Notes under the pieces: generated by a model
The model's database searches: none
The model's input: only the letters and a program-made list of their open reading frames with translations
Told to the model about the DNA's origin: nothing
Shown: piece by piece, positions 1 through 8,890 of the stretch
How the letters are laid out: every line of letters begins with the position of its first letter
Numbering within the stretch: position 1 is the stretch's first letter
Assembly: GCA_964540815.1 (NCBI GenBank)
Contig: CAZIOH010000017.1
Span: 1-64,000, forward strand
Reading direction: 5' to 3'
DNA from: CAZIOH01 sp964540815
GTDB taxonomy: Bacteria > Myxococcota_A > Polyangia > Fen-1088
DNA: 64,000 nucleotides
Translations under genes and position numbers: made by a program

Positions 1-2171
1 ACCCGGTCGAAGATGTCGCCGAGCGGCTTGATGACGGTCTGGAACTCGCCGAGCAGGGTGTCCACCACCAGCCCGGTCCGTCGCCCGCCGCAATTGACGA
101 CCACGATGCTCTCGCGGCGGGCCGCGATGGTGGCGGCCGGGAGCTGGAAGACGTCCCGAAGACGCACGACGGGCAACACCCGGCCCCGCAGGTTGGTGAA
201 GTCGTGCCCCGGCTCGGCGGTGAACTCCAGGCACTCCTCGATGACGTCGAGCGGGATGACATAGACCGAGGCCCCGATGCCCACGAGGAAGCCATTGATG
301 ATGGCCAGGGTCAGGGGCACCCGGACGCTGACGGTCGTCCCCCGACCTTCGGCGCTGGTGATGTCGACGCTGCCGCGCAGGGCCAGGATGTTGCGCTTGA
401 CGACGTCCATGCCGACCCCGCGTCCGGAGAGGTTGGTGACCTGGTCGGCGGTCGAGAAACCCGGCTCGAAGATCAGCGCGAAGACCTCCGGATCGCCGAG
501 GGGCCGACCGGGCTCGACCAGCCCCCGCTCCACGGCCTTGGCCAGGATCCGATCGCGCTTGAGGCCGCCGCCGTCGTCGCTGACCTCGATCACGATGCTC
601 CCGGAGTCGTGAAAGGCGTTGAGCTTGACCGTCCCCCGCGGGGGCTTGCCGAGCGCCCGGCGACGATCCTCGGCCTCGATGCCGTGATCGATGGCGTTGC
701 GCACCAGGTGCATGAGAGGATCGGAGAGCTTCTCGACCACGGTCTTGTCGAGCTCGGTGTCCTCGCCCGAGAGCACGAGGCCGATGTCCTTCCCGAGCTC
801 GCGCGCCAGATCGTGCACCACCCGCTGAAACCGGCTGAACGTCGCGGCGATCTTGACCATCCGCAGCTGCAGCGCGCTGTCACGGACGTCCTGGACCAGG
901 CTGGACAGGGTGGAGGTGCACCCCTGGAGATCGGGGTTGTGGGTGCGGCGTCCGACCAGATCGGTGCGTGCCGCCGCGATGATCAGCTCGCCCACCAGGT
1001 TGATGAGGTGGTCGAGCTTGTCGGCGTCCACCCGGATCGAGCCGCCGGCCACGGGCTTGGCCCGGGTCGGTTCAGGCAGGGACGCGGCGTCGGCGGGACG
1101 GGCCAGCGGGTGGGCGGAGGAGCGGGCCAGCTCGGGCGGCACGTCGGGCGGCGCGTCGGGCGGGGTGGCGGGCGCGGTGTGGCCCGCCTGTCCGGGCATT
1201 CCCGGGGGCGGGGCCGCGGCCGCGGTGGGGAGCGACGCAGGTGCCACCGCCGGTGGCGGCGCGGCGATGACCTCGGGCGCGGATGCCGAGCCGCACGCAA
1301 CCCAGAGCTCGGCCAGGCGCGCCGGGTCCTCGCCGAGCGCGGCCGCCAGCGTGCGGAGCGCCGCGGGACCGCTGCCGGGCGGCAGCACCGTGATCCGACA
1401 GTCGTCCCGCACGAAGTCGAAGACCCCTTCGATGGTGGCCTGGTCGGCGGCGCTCTCGAGCGCGATCTCGAAGCCGAGGAAGCAGGACTCGGGATTCATG
1501 TCCATCACGAGCCCGGCCGGGTCGGGCAAGGTCACCAATCCCGAGATGCGTCCCACCCGCTCGAGGTACCGGATGAAGGACAGGGGATCGAACCCGCTCC
1601 GCATGGCGTTTCGGCCGAAGCGCAGGGAGATGTGCCACCAGCCCTCGGTCAGGCGGTGGTCGAGCGCCGTGGCGACGGGAGGCGAGGCATCCTCCTCGTC
1701 GAGGAACCTGAGCGCGGGCGGAGCAATCTTGGTTCCCGTTTCGGCTTCGGCCTCCGTGGCCGCGACGTACGGGCGAAGCTCCTCCAGCAGCCGCGCGCTC
1801 TCGGCCGCGAGGGCGTCGACGCCGGCACCCGCCTCGTCGGCCTCGAAGCCCCCGCCGTGCGCGACCCGATCCACGAGGGCCCGGATGTGGTCGCAGCACT
1901 TGAGCAGGAGCGCGATGAGATCCGGAGACAGCTCCTGGCTCTCGGTCCGGACGCGGTCGAGCACGCTCTCGACCACGTGGGTGAACTCCACCACGGCCGC
2001 GAGGTTGAAGATTCCGGCCGAGCCCTTGATGGTGTGGGCGGCCCGAAAGATGGCGTTGACGGTCTCCGAGAGATCCGGCGCCGTCTCGATGCCGAGGAGG
2101 CCCGTCTCCATCTCGTCGAGGACCTCCCGGCTCTCTGCGATGAAGCTCGGGAAGAGGCTGTCGAGGTTCAT
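1..2171 (-). CDS. cheA: Chemotaxis histidine kinase CheA (3' end outside window)
   Basis: This is the phosphodonor kinase of a chemosensory pathway. The N-terminal HPt (P1) domain carries the phosphorylatable His46 in AAHTIKGSAG. A variable Pro/Ala-rich linker follows, then the dimerisation helix (KLDHLINLVGELI). The HATPase domain has an N box (LMHLVRNAIDHG), G1 (SDDGGG) and G2 (GRGVGMDVV). The CheW-like P5 domain starts near the window edge, and no stop codon is reached before base 1. The ATG overlaps the upstream STAS stop by 4 bases (ATGA), so it is translationally coupled to the STAS, CheY-like and MCP genes. I see no CheW, CheR or CheB here; they may lie beyond the left edge. The family assignment is secure; whether it controls taxis or another output cannot be told. 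Confidence 0.95.
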   Translation of the reverse strand, partial: MNLDSLFPSFIAESREVLDEMETGLLGIETAPDLSETVNAIFRAAHTIKGSAGIFNLAAVVEFTHVVESVLDRVRTESQELSPDLIALLLKCCDHIRALVDRVAHGGGFEADEAGAGVDALAAESARLLEELRPYVAATEAEAETGTKIAPPALRFLDEEDASPPVATALDHRLTEGWWHISLRFGRNAMRSGFDPLSFIRYLERVGRISGLVTLPDPAGLVMDMNPESCFLGFEIALESAADQATIEGVFDFVRDDCRITVLPPGSGPAALRTLAAALGEDPARLAELWVACGSASAPEVIAAPPPAVAPASLPTAAAAPPPGMPGQAGHTAPATPPDAPPDVPPELARSSAHPLARPADAASLPEPTRAKPVAGGSIRVDADKLDHLINLVGELIIAAARTDLVGRRTHNPDLQGCTSTLSSLVQDVRDSALQLRMVKIAATFSRFQRVVHDLARELGKDIGLVLSGEDTELDKTVVEKLSDPLMHLVRNAIDHGIEAEDRRRALGKPPRGTVKLNAFHDSGSIVIEVSDDGGGLKRDRILAKAVERGLVEPGRPLGDPEVFALIFEPGFSTADQVTNLSGRGVGMDVVKRNILALRGSVDITSAEGRGTTVSVRVPLTLAIINGFLVGIGASVYVIPLDVIEECLEFTAEPGHDFTNLRGRVLPVVRLRDVFQLPAATIAARRESIVVVNCGGRRTGLVVDTLLGEFQTVIKPLGDIFDR

Positions 2172-2518
2172 GGGCGCGCGGTCTCCGCGGGGGCGATGCC
2201 CTTGGCCTCGGCCGCGGCCTCGCCGAGGTCGAAGCTGGACGAGAGCCGAAGGAGCGCCAAGGTCTCTGCCACCTCCGGGCTGCAGGCCACCAGCCGAAGA
2301 ACGACCCCCCGCTCGCGGGCGAGGCTCCGCCAGAGCAGCAGCAGCTGGATCCCCGCCCCGTCGATCGCCGTCACCCCCGACAGGTCGACCCGAATGGGAT
2401 GGCCGGCATGGCCGGCCTGGTCGGGCTCCAGGCTCTCGAGCACCGCCTGCTTGATCGTGGCGGCCTGATAGATGGTCATCTCGCCAGCCATCTTCAGGGT
2501 CGGGACGGTGGGACTCAT
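2168..2518 (-). CDS. STAS-domain protein (SpoIIAA/MlaB-like)
   Basis: The protein has 116 residues and is a single STAS fold, with the family core DLSGVTAIDGAGIQLLLLW around residues 45-63. In anti-sigma-factor antagonists the loop after the Asp carries a phosphorylatable Ser (DSSG). Here it reads DGAG, so the usual phosphosite is missing and a binding or adaptor role is more likely than a phosphoswitch. It sits between a CheY-like receiver and CheA with 4-base overlaps on both sides, so it is probably part of the chemosensory array or its output. Such STAS proteins are common in chemotaxis operons of Proteobacteria and Myxococcota; their exact role is poorly defined. Confidence 0.85.
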   Translation of the reverse strand: MSPTVPTLKMAGEMTIYQAATIKQAVLESLEPDQAGHAGHPIRVDLSGVTAIDGAGIQLLLLWRSLARERGVVLRLVACSPEVAETLALLRLSSSFDLGEAAAEAKGIAPAETARP

Positions 2519-2892
2519 GGGAGGACCAGCTTCTCGACCGCGGCCAGCATCTGTTCGGGCTTGAAGGGCTTGACCACCCAGGCCTTGGCGCCGGCGGCCT
2601 GTCCCTCGCGCTTCTTGGCCTCCTGCGACTCGGTGGTCAGCATGAGCATCGGGGTGAAGCGGTGCTCGGGCAGGAGCTTGAAGGCCTTCAGGAAGGCGAT
2701 GCCATCCATGTTCGGCATGTTGACGTCGCTGATGACGAGGTGGATCCGCTCGCCCTTCAGCTTCCCGAGCTTGTCGAGCGCCTCGCGCCCGTCGGAGGCC
2801 TCGACGACCGTGAAGCCCGCGCCCTTGAGGAGCAGGCCGAGCACCTGGCGGACCGAGCTGGAATCGTCGACGATGAGAATGGTCTTCGGCAT
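2515..2892 (-). CDS. CheY-like single-domain response regulator
   Basis: This 125-residue stand-alone receiver domain has all canonical residues: the acidic pocket Asp9/Asp10 (IVDDSSS), phospho-acceptor Asp56 (SDVNMPNMDG), the Thr86/Thr87 switch (LTTES) and Lys108 in VKPFKP. There is no output domain. It would be phosphorylated by the adjacent CheA and act on a motor or another protein. The gene lies 15 bases after the MCP stop and overlaps the STAS start by 4 bases, in the order MCP, CheY-like, STAS, CheA. CheY-type receivers of this kind are often named CheY without proof of motor binding. Confidence 0.93.
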   Translation of the reverse strand: MPKTILIVDDSSSVRQVLGLLLKGAGFTVVEASDGREALDKLGKLKGERIHLVISDVNMPNMDGIAFLKAFKLLPEHRFTPMLMLTTESQEAKKREGQAAGAKAWVVKPFKPEQMLAAVEKLVLP

Positions 2893-2907
2893 GGCGTTCG
2901 GCTCTCG

Positions 2908-4227
2908 CTAGAAGAAGGTGACGTCTCGACTGGGTTTGCTGGAGGAGCTCCCGCCCGTGTGCAGGGCGAGCTCCTCCTCGGTGGTGTAACTGGCCTCGAG
3001 CTCGGCGAGCAGCTGCTCGGCGTCGCGGGCGTGGGCGGCCACCACCCTCGAGGGGTCCTCCCCCGAGGTTGGGGTGGCCTCGAGGTGGGCGAGACAGCGA
3101 TCGATGTTGTCGTGCAAGTGGGTCATGATCTGGCTCACCCGATCCTGGAACTGCAGCTGGACGATGGCCTCGGCCACCTCGGACTTGATCCCGGCGCTGC
3201 TGGCCCGCAGGACGCTCGCCGATTCCGCCAGACCGTCCGTGACCTCCCTGAAAGAGGCCAGCACCCCGCCGATGGTGGCCTCGGAGGCGGCGGCGGAGCT
3301 GCCCTCGCGGCGCACCGCCAGCTCGGCGCTCTCGCAGGCCCCGACGATGGCGGCGCTGATCGCGGCGACCTTCTCGGCGATCCGCTCGCCGGTCGCGCTC
3401 GACAGCGTGGACAGCTCGCGCACCTCGGCCGCCACCACCGCGAACCCGCGACCGAACTCGCCGGCGCGGGTCGCCTCGATGGTCGCGTTCAGGGACAGCA
3501 GGCGGGTCTGGCCGGAGATGCGCTGCACGTCCTCGGCCATCTTGTCGAGCTCCTGGGTCCAGCGGCTGAGCTCCTGGATCTTGGTCAGCATGGTCGCCTG
3601 GCTCGCGGTCGAGGCCTTGAGCGACGCGGTCACGTTTCCGAGCTCGGCCTCGCTGCGCGAGAAGACCGTCACCAGGCCATCGCCCGGCTCGCGCGCTCCG
3701 CCGGCCGGGGAGGCCGCGAGCAGGGGCGTCCCGCCGGCGCGGCTCGATGCCGCGAGCGCCTGGTCCAGCTTGGCGACGATCCCCAGGAAGCGCGCGGTCA
3801 GCTCCTGGACGGCGGCCTCCATCTGTCCCTTGGCCGAGGTGAGCTGGCGAGACCAGACCGGGATGACCCTTCCCCAGAACTGTCGCGCGGGGCCGGCTGG
3901 CGCGCGATCGCCGCGCCCGAGGGCGTCACGGTCGGGGTCGCCATGTCCGCGAGCCGCGATGTGGTCGGCGTCGGCGTTCTCGTCGTCCTTGGCGGCGGCG
4001 GGACCGCGGCCCAGAGCCCAGCCCCCGAGGACGCCCGCCAGCACCAGCGTCGCCGCGGAGCCAGTCACCATCGGGAGGCCCGACCCATGGGTCAGGAACA
4101 GGGCGCCGGCGCCCGCCAGCCCGAGTCCCGCGGGATAGGCAAAGCGGCGATCGAACCGGCGCCGGGCAGACCTGCGGCGCGGGTTGTCCCCGTCACCGCT
4201 CTCGCCCCGACCACCCCGACGCGCCAT
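2908..4227 (-). CDS. Methyl-accepting chemotaxis protein lacking a periplasmic sensor domain
   Basis: This 439-residue receptor feeds CheA. A basic N-terminus (many Arg in residues 2-28) precedes two closely spaced hydrophobic segments at about 30-46 and 52-72 with only a few residues between them, so there is no periplasmic ligand-binding domain. The cytoplasmic part contains the conserved signalling hairpin SLNATIEATRAGEFGRGF followed by AVVAAEVRELS. An Arg/Asp-rich linker (about 80-115) separates membrane and signalling parts. It is the first gene of the MCP, CheY-like, STAS, CheA unit. With no sensor domain it presumably senses through the membrane, the linker or a partner. The family is certain; the stimulus is unknown. 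Confidence 0.92.
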   Translation of the reverse strand: MARRGGRGESGDGDNPRRRSARRRFDRRFAYPAGLGLAGAGALFLTHGSGLPMVTGSAATLVLAGVLGGWALGRGPAAAKDDENADADHIAARGHGDPDRDALGRGDRAPAGPARQFWGRVIPVWSRQLTSAKGQMEAAVQELTARFLGIVAKLDQALAASSRAGGTPLLAASPAGGAREPGDGLVTVFSRSEAELGNVTASLKASTASQATMLTKIQELSRWTQELDKMAEDVQRISGQTRLLSLNATIEATRAGEFGRGFAVVAAEVRELSTLSSATGERIAEKVAAISAAIVGACESAELAVRREGSSAAASEATIGGVLASFREVTDGLAESASVLRASSAGIKSEVAEAIVQLQFQDRVSQIMTHLHDNIDRCLAHLEATPTSGEDPSRVVAAHARDAEQLLAELEASYTTEEELALHTGGSSSSKPSRDVTFF

Positions 4228-4526
4228 CCCGAGATCCCTTCGGAGATCGCACCCACACCTTGAGGCCGGGCGGCAGATTGCGGATGCCGCGAGGCCGCCG
4301 GCCCGTCGGGTCGCAACGGCCGCCCGGAGGGCGCCGGTTGGCGGCGGCGGGTGAAATCGCCTTGATGATCGGGAGCGTGTCCGACCACCAACCTGCTGCG
4401 GCCAACACGGGCGTGGCGATCTGTCTGCGCAAAGTGGGTAAGGCCGAGATGCCCTTCGTCACGGTCTAGTACACGGCGAGCTACTGGCCCCGAACACTGC
4501 CGCATCCAGGCAAGGAGACACTGACC
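4228..4526. other. Divergent intergenic region, MCP / esterase
   Basis: About 300 bases separate the start codons of the MCP gene (minus) and the esterase gene (plus), so promoters for both must lie here. A ribosome-binding sequence AAGGAG at 4512-4517 precedes the esterase ATG by 9 bases. I see no convincing -35/-10 pair, gene or repeat in it. Confidence 0.5.
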
Positions 4527-5891
4527 ATGGTCCAATCCCCCTCACCTCGGGTCCTTCCACCTGGAGCCGTGCACCATCGAGCCGTGCTGCTCGGGGTGCT
4601 CTTCGCGGCGGCGTGCTCGAGCGCCTGCTCGGGATCTTCGGCGGGGCCGGACACGGGTGGATCGGGCGGGTCGGGCACCCCGTTGACCGGAAGCGGAGGC
4701 AAGGCTGCTGCGTCGAGCGGCGGTGCGGTGGGGACAGGCGGCAGCGTCACGTTCGGCAGCGGCGGGTCCGTCGTCGTCTCGCCCCCTACGACTGTCGCGG
4801 GCACGGGCGGGGTCACTCCCGCAGACACGGGCGGAACCACGGCGGGGACAGGGGGGAAAGCCACCGGTAGCGGAGGCACGACCGGCGGTACGGGCGGCGC
4901 CGCTCCCATCGGCGGTCGCGGGGCGGGCTCGGGCGGGGCCGCCGGACCGGTGGCCGGCAGCTCGGGGATCGATCCCGGCACCACCGGTGACGGTGAGTTC
5001 ATGGTGGGCCCGACGTTCACACCCTCGCCGGACCTGCAGCCCAAGGCCGGCGCCCCGGCGGGCTTCACCGCGAGCTTCACCCTCACCTCGGCCCAGAGCA
5101 AGATCTTCACGGGGTCGGACTTCACTCCGCCGCTGACCTTTTCCCGTCAGATCAAGGTCTGGGTCCCCTCGCAGTACGTCGATGGCACCGAGTCGCCCTT
5201 CATGGTGTCCTCGGATGGCTTCTATGGGGGCTTGCAGTCGGTGGTCCAGAACACCGCCGACGATCCGAACCCGACGCATCACCTTCCGCCGCTGGTGATC
5301 ATCGGGATCCAGAACGGCCCGGACGTTCATCCCAACAGCGAGCGCAGCCTGGAGTACGACACGGTCTCCGATCGTTACTGGCGCTTCGTCACCACGGAGG
5401 TCATCCCGGCGGTGCTCTCCAACGCCGCCCTCAAGGCCAAGTATCCGAACTTCAAGCTGACGAGCGATCCCAACGGCCGCGGCGGATACGGGTGCAGCTC
5501 GGGCGGCCCGGCGGTGATGGGGCTGGCCTGGTTCGGCGACTTCAACCGGGTGTTCTCGTTCTCGGGCTCGTACGTGGCAATCCAGCAGACCATGGATCAC
5601 CCGTTCGGCGCGTGGGAGTACGCCGCGATGATCACGGCGGCCCCCTTCCGGCCGGATCTGCGGGTGTTCCTCGAGGTCGGCGAGCACGACAACCGCTACA
5701 CCGAGCCCGAAGCCAACCACGACAACTGGGTGATCTCGAACACCAACATCTTCAACGCGCTCACCGCCAAGGGCAACCACGTCCGCTTCATGTTCGCCAA
5801 GGGCGCCGGGCACTGCGACGACAACGCCCGCAACCAGGTCATGCCCGAGGGGCTGATCTGGCTGTGGCGTGGGTACCAGGCGCCGAAGTAG
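4527..5891 (+). CDS. Secreted esterase-like alpha/beta-hydrolase lipoprotein
   Basis: The 454 residues begin with a signal peptide and a Cys-containing cleavage region (LFAAACSSACSG). A Gly/Ser/Thr-rich linker (about 38-155) follows, then an alpha/beta-hydrolase domain of the putative-esterase (EstD/Fes-like) type. The nucleophile elbow is GYGCSSGGPA, and the later acidic and His positions are likely in EVGEHDN and GAGHCDDNA. It probably acts at the cell surface as a carboxyl- or feruloyl-type esterase; the substrate is not evident. AAGGAG lies 9 bases upstream of the ATG. It is convergent with lutC and appears monocistronic. Long Gly-rich spacers after the lipobox are typical of myxobacterial surface lipoproteins. 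Confidence 0.8.
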   Translation: MVQSPSPRVLPPGAVHHRAVLLGVLFAAACSSACSGSSAGPDTGGSGGSGTPLTGSGGKAAASSGGAVGTGGSVTFGSGGSVVVSPPTTVAGTGGVTPADTGGTTAGTGGKATGSGGTTGGTGGAAPIGGRGAGSGGAAGPVAGSSGIDPGTTGDGEFMVGPTFTPSPDLQPKAGAPAGFTASFTLTSAQSKIFTGSDFTPPLTFSRQIKVWVPSQYVDGTESPFMVSSDGFYGGLQSVVQNTADDPNPTHHLPPLVIIGIQNGPDVHPNSERSLEYDTVSDRYWRFVTTEVIPAVLSNAALKAKYPNFKLTSDPNGRGGYGCSSGGPAVMGLAWFGDFNRVFSFSGSYVAIQQTMDHPFGAWEYAAMITAAPFRPDLRVFLEVGEHDNRYTEPEANHDNWVISNTNIFNALTAKGNHVRFMFAKGAGHCDDNARNQVMPEGLIWLWRGYQAPK

Positions 5892-5934
5892 CGCTCGGCA
5901 ATCGCAATCGTCGAGGGGCCTCCGCAGGCTCGGC

Positions 5935-6600
5935 TCACAGGGCCGAGATCAGGGCTACCTGCTCGCCGGGGCCATGGACGCCCTGGATGAGGATGCCCTC
6001 GACGTCTGCCGTCTTCGAGGGCCCCGTGCACCACACCACGTTGGGATCGGGGCCGAGCGCGGCGACGGCGTCGGCGAGGTGGACGTGGATGCCGGCGTGG
6101 ATGCGGCCGGGGTCGAGCACGGCGATGTGAATCCAGGGGGCGAGGGCGGCGAGTCGGCTCGAGGTGTCCGCGTCGTGCAGGATGACGGTGCCGGTCTCGG
6201 CGATGGCGCCGCTCGCGCGGGTGATGCCGAAGGCATAGTCGTCGATGCGCGTGCGATCGAGCGCGGTCTCGAGGCGCAGCCCGGGGCCGAGGGCGGCCGT
6301 GAGCGCTGGCTGCAGCGCCGGGTCGCAGACGCCGTGCGTGGCGCCCTCGGCGCGGAGCCAGGCGCCGAGCTCGGCCGGATCGGTGAAGACGCGGCCCCCC
6401 GCGCGCTGCATCTGCGCGCGGAAGAGCGCCGTGATCGCGGCGGCTCCGTCGAACCCACCGGGCGCGCTGCCGGTGCCAATGTCGGCGGGCGCGGAGCGCG
6501 GATAGGTGAGCTCGGCGGCGAATTCCGGGTGGCTGCGGCGCTCGGGGAGGTTGGCCAGGGCCGCGCGGATTCGCGCGAAGATGTCGTCGCGGGCGGTCAT
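5935..6600 (-). CDS. lutC: LutC-like LUD-domain protein, lactate utilisation
   Basis: The 221-residue protein of the LutC/YkgG (LUD) family begins MTARDDIFARIRAAL, the usual N-terminal helix. It ends with the conserved core AIAETGTVILHD, HIAVLD and PSKTADVEGILIQGVHGP. LutC works with the iron-sulfur proteins LutA and LutB to oxidise L-lactate to pyruvate in the cytoplasm or at the membrane. The ATG overlaps the lutB stop by 4 bases. It is the last gene of a minus-strand run that includes L-fuconate dehydratase; the 43 bases to the convergent esterase stop contain no clear terminator. Confidence 0.9.
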   Translation of the reverse strand: MTARDDIFARIRAALANLPERRSHPEFAAELTYPRSAPADIGTGSAPGGFDGAAAITALFRAQMQRAGGRVFTDPAELGAWLRAEGATHGVCDPALQPALTAALGPGLRLETALDRTRIDDYAFGITRASGAIAETGTVILHDADTSSRLAALAPWIHIAVLDPGRIHAGIHVHLADAVAALGPDPNVVWCTGPSKTADVEGILIQGVHGPGEQVALISAL

Positions 6601-8060
6601 CGTGCGGGCCTGGCCCTGCTCGACATCCACGCCCGGAAAGCGCCGCCGCGCCAGGGCGGCAGCACGTGGTTCTGCTCCCAGGCCCGCAGAGGTGCCGGTC
6701 GGAGGGCCCGCGGGAGGAAGCGCAAGAGCCGCCCCGAGGCGAGGGCGCGTCGCCACAGCGCGGGCGCCGAGGCGATGCGCGACCAGGTCGTCATCGCAGG
6801 TCCGGGCGAGGCAGATCCAGGCGAGCCAGTCTGACCTGCCGGCGCGCGGTGGGCGCGATCGCGCAGCCGCAGGAGGAGCTCTGGGATGGGGATGTCGACC
6901 GGGCAGACGTCGTTGCAGGCGCCGCAGAGGCTCGAGGCCCTGGGAAGATCCGCCAGGCCAGCGAAGCCGGCGAAGGCGCCGAGGCCCCCGAGCCCGCTCG
7001 CTTCCTGGTTCTGCGCCAGCAGCGGCGCCAGCACGGCCCCGAGCGGGCCCGGGTAGACGCTGCGGTAGGCGTGGCCGCTCGCCTGGCGGTACACCGGACA
7101 GACGTTGAGGCAGGCGCCACAGCGAATGCAGCGCAAGATCTCCCGGCAGGCGTCGGCCAGCACGCCGGTGCGGCCGTTGTCGAGGAAGACGACGTGCATC
7201 TCGTCGGGCCCGTCGGGCTGGCCGGCCGCGCGCGGCCCGGAGATGAGCTCGGTGTAGACCGACAGCGCCTGTCCGGTGGCGGAGCGGGCGAGCAGGTTCA
7301 AGAGGAGCGCGAGATCGCCGTCGCGCGCGACCAGCTTCTCGATGCCGACGACCGCGATGTGGCAGCGGGTGGCGGCCAGGCAGAAGCGGGCGTTGCCTTC
7401 GTTGGTGACGATCACCAGGCGACCGCTCTCGGCCGACACGAAGTTCGCGCCGGTGATGGCGGCGTCCGCCTCGAGGTACTTGCGGCGCAGGTGGACGCGG
7501 GCGCGGCGGGTGATCACCTCGGGCGTGTCGTCGTAGCTGCCGAGCCCGTGGGCCTCGAAGCTGCGGGCGATCTCGCGGCGGTTCTTGTGGAGGATGGGCT
7601 TGACGATGTGGCTGGGGTGATCGGCGTCGATCTGGACGATGTACTCGCCGAGATCGGTCTCGAGGCTCTCGATGCCGTGGGCCTCGAGGAAGGCGCCGAG
7701 GCCGATCTCCTCGGTGACCATGCTCTTGGCCTTGACCACCCGCCGGGCCCCGCGCCGCTCGAGGATCTCGCGCACCGACTGGCAGGCCTCGTCCGCGTCG
7801 CGCGCGAAGTGCACGACCGCCCCGTGCGCCGTCAACCGCGCCTCCGCCTCGCCGAGGTAGCGATCGAGGTGATCGAGGGCGTGCTGCTTGACCGCCCCGG
7901 CCAGGCGCCGCAGCTGGTCGGGATCGGCGTAGTCCTCGGTCAGGATCGCCGTGCGCTTGTCGTGACCGGCCTGGCTGCCGAGGCGCACCGAGGCGCGACG
8001 CTCCGGGCTCTGCGCGGCGGCGAACGCATCGATGGGCTGGGTGGGCTTGCTGAAGGGCAT
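6597..8060 (-). CDS. lutB: LutB-like iron-sulfur LUD protein, lactate utilisation
   Basis: The protein is 487 residues, close to the usual LutB length of about 475. An N-terminal LUD domain with VVKAKSMVTEEIGL and YIVQIDADHPSHIVKP is followed by a ferredoxin-type segment with two cysteine clusters, CIRCGACLNVCPVY and CGACNDVCPVDIPI, for two 4Fe-4S centres. A short DUF3390-like tail follows. It forms the LutABC lactate oxidation complex with its neighbours. The ATG lies 20 bases after the lutA stop. The open frame continues upstream into lutA, but homology begins at MPFSKPTQPIDAF, which fixes the start. Confidence 0.92.
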   Translation of the reverse strand: MPFSKPTQPIDAFAAAQSPERRASVRLGSQAGHDKRTAILTEDYADPDQLRRLAGAVKQHALDHLDRYLGEAEARLTAHGAVVHFARDADEACQSVREILERRGARRVVKAKSMVTEEIGLGAFLEAHGIESLETDLGEYIVQIDADHPSHIVKPILHKNRREIARSFEAHGLGSYDDTPEVITRRARVHLRRKYLEADAAITGANFVSAESGRLVIVTNEGNARFCLAATRCHIAVVGIEKLVARDGDLALLLNLLARSATGQALSVYTELISGPRAAGQPDGPDEMHVVFLDNGRTGVLADACREILRCIRCGACLNVCPVYRQASGHAYRSVYPGPLGAVLAPLLAQNQEASGLGGLGAFAGFAGLADLPRASSLCGACNDVCPVDIPIPELLLRLRDRAHRAPAGQTGSPGSASPGPAMTTWSRIASAPALWRRALASGRLLRFLPRALRPAPLRAWEQNHVLPPWRGGAFRAWMSSRARPAR

Positions 8061-8080
8061 CGGCGCTGGCCTCTGTCTCG

Positions 8081-8890
8081 CTAGCCGACCCCGACCGGCG
8101 CCGAGCTGGGCGGGGCCGGCTGAGCGGTCGGGGTCTCGGCGTGCAGGGCATCGCGCAAGATCTGGGCGAGGTGGCGGGTCGGCAGGGCGCGCCCCTCGCG
8201 GGCGGCCAGACCCTCGAGGTGCATCAGGCAGCCGGCGTCGGCCGAGACCAGCGCGGCGGGCGAGACCGCCAGGATCTGGTCGAGCTTGAGATCGCCCATC
8301 CCGCGCGAGATCGCCGGGAAGCTCACCGAGAAGGTCCCACCGAAGCCGCAGCACTGCTCGGCCTCGGCGATCTCGACCACCTCGGCGCCGGCGATCGAGC
8401 GCAGCAAGGTCAGCGCCGCCTCGGCGTAGCGGGTGCCGCGCGAGTGACAGGACCGGTGAAACGCCACCCGCCCCGGCCAGCGTCCGGGCCAGCGCGCGAC
8501 ACCGAGGCCCCGCACGATGAAGTCCCCGAGCTCCCAGGTCCGGCGGGCGAGCCCCTCGATCGGCGCGCGATCGCGCTCCCCCTCGAAGAGCAGGAGCGCG
8601 CCGTGCGACACCATCCGCGCGCACGAGCCCGACGGCGCCACCACCGGGGGCCCGGGGGCGGCGCCCTCACCGCCGGTGAACACCCGCAGCGCATGTCGGG
8701 CCACCCGCCGGGCCGCCGGCCAGTCGCCCGCGTTGAACGCCGGCTGCCCGCAGCAGGTCTGGTCCTCGGGGAACTCCACCTCGCACCCGAGGTGCTCGAG
8801 GACCTCGACGGTGGCGCGGGCCACGTCGTCGAAGAACACGTCGCCGAGGCAGGTCACCATCAGCTGGACGCGCCGGGATGGCGTGCTCAT
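8081..8890 (-). CDS. lutA: LutA-like (Fe-S)-binding protein with two CCG domains
   Basis: The protein has 269 residues. Two cysteine-rich CCG domains carry the family motifs TCCGQPAFNAGDW near the N-terminus and QCCGFGGTFSVSFP with an upstream HRSCHSRGTR in the second half. These bind non-cubane or 4Fe-4S clusters in LutA, GlpC and HdrB relatives. Size and linkage to lutB and lutC support LutA rather than GlcF or GlpC. The ATG overlaps the L-fuconate dehydratase stop by 4 bases (ATGA), which ties lactate oxidation to fuconate breakdown. The C-terminus has a short Pro/Ala-rich tail. Confidence 0.9.
   Translation of the reverse strand: MSTPSRRVQLMVTCLGDVFFDDVARATVEVLEHLGCEVEFPEDQTCCGQPAFNAGDWPAARRVARHALRVFTGGEGAAPGPPVVAPSGSCARMVSHGALLLFEGERDRAPIEGLARRTWELGDFIVRGLGVARWPGRWPGRVAFHRSCHSRGTRYAEAALTLLRSIAGAEVVEIAEAEQCCGFGGTFSVSFPAISRGMGDLKLDQILAVSPAALVSADAGCLMHLEGLAAREGRALPTRHLAQILRDALHAETPTAQPAPPSSAPVGVG

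Noticed and set aside
4260..4469. Small plus-strand open frame of 69 codons between MCP and esterase
   Set aside because: It is Arg/Gly-rich with no ribosome-binding site and no recognisable motif, and it sits where promoters are needed.
8081..8890. LutA-like protein as GlcF or HdrB
   Set aside because: The length and the direct linkage to lutB and lutC fit LutA better; no glycolate oxidase or heterodisulfide reductase subunit is nearby.
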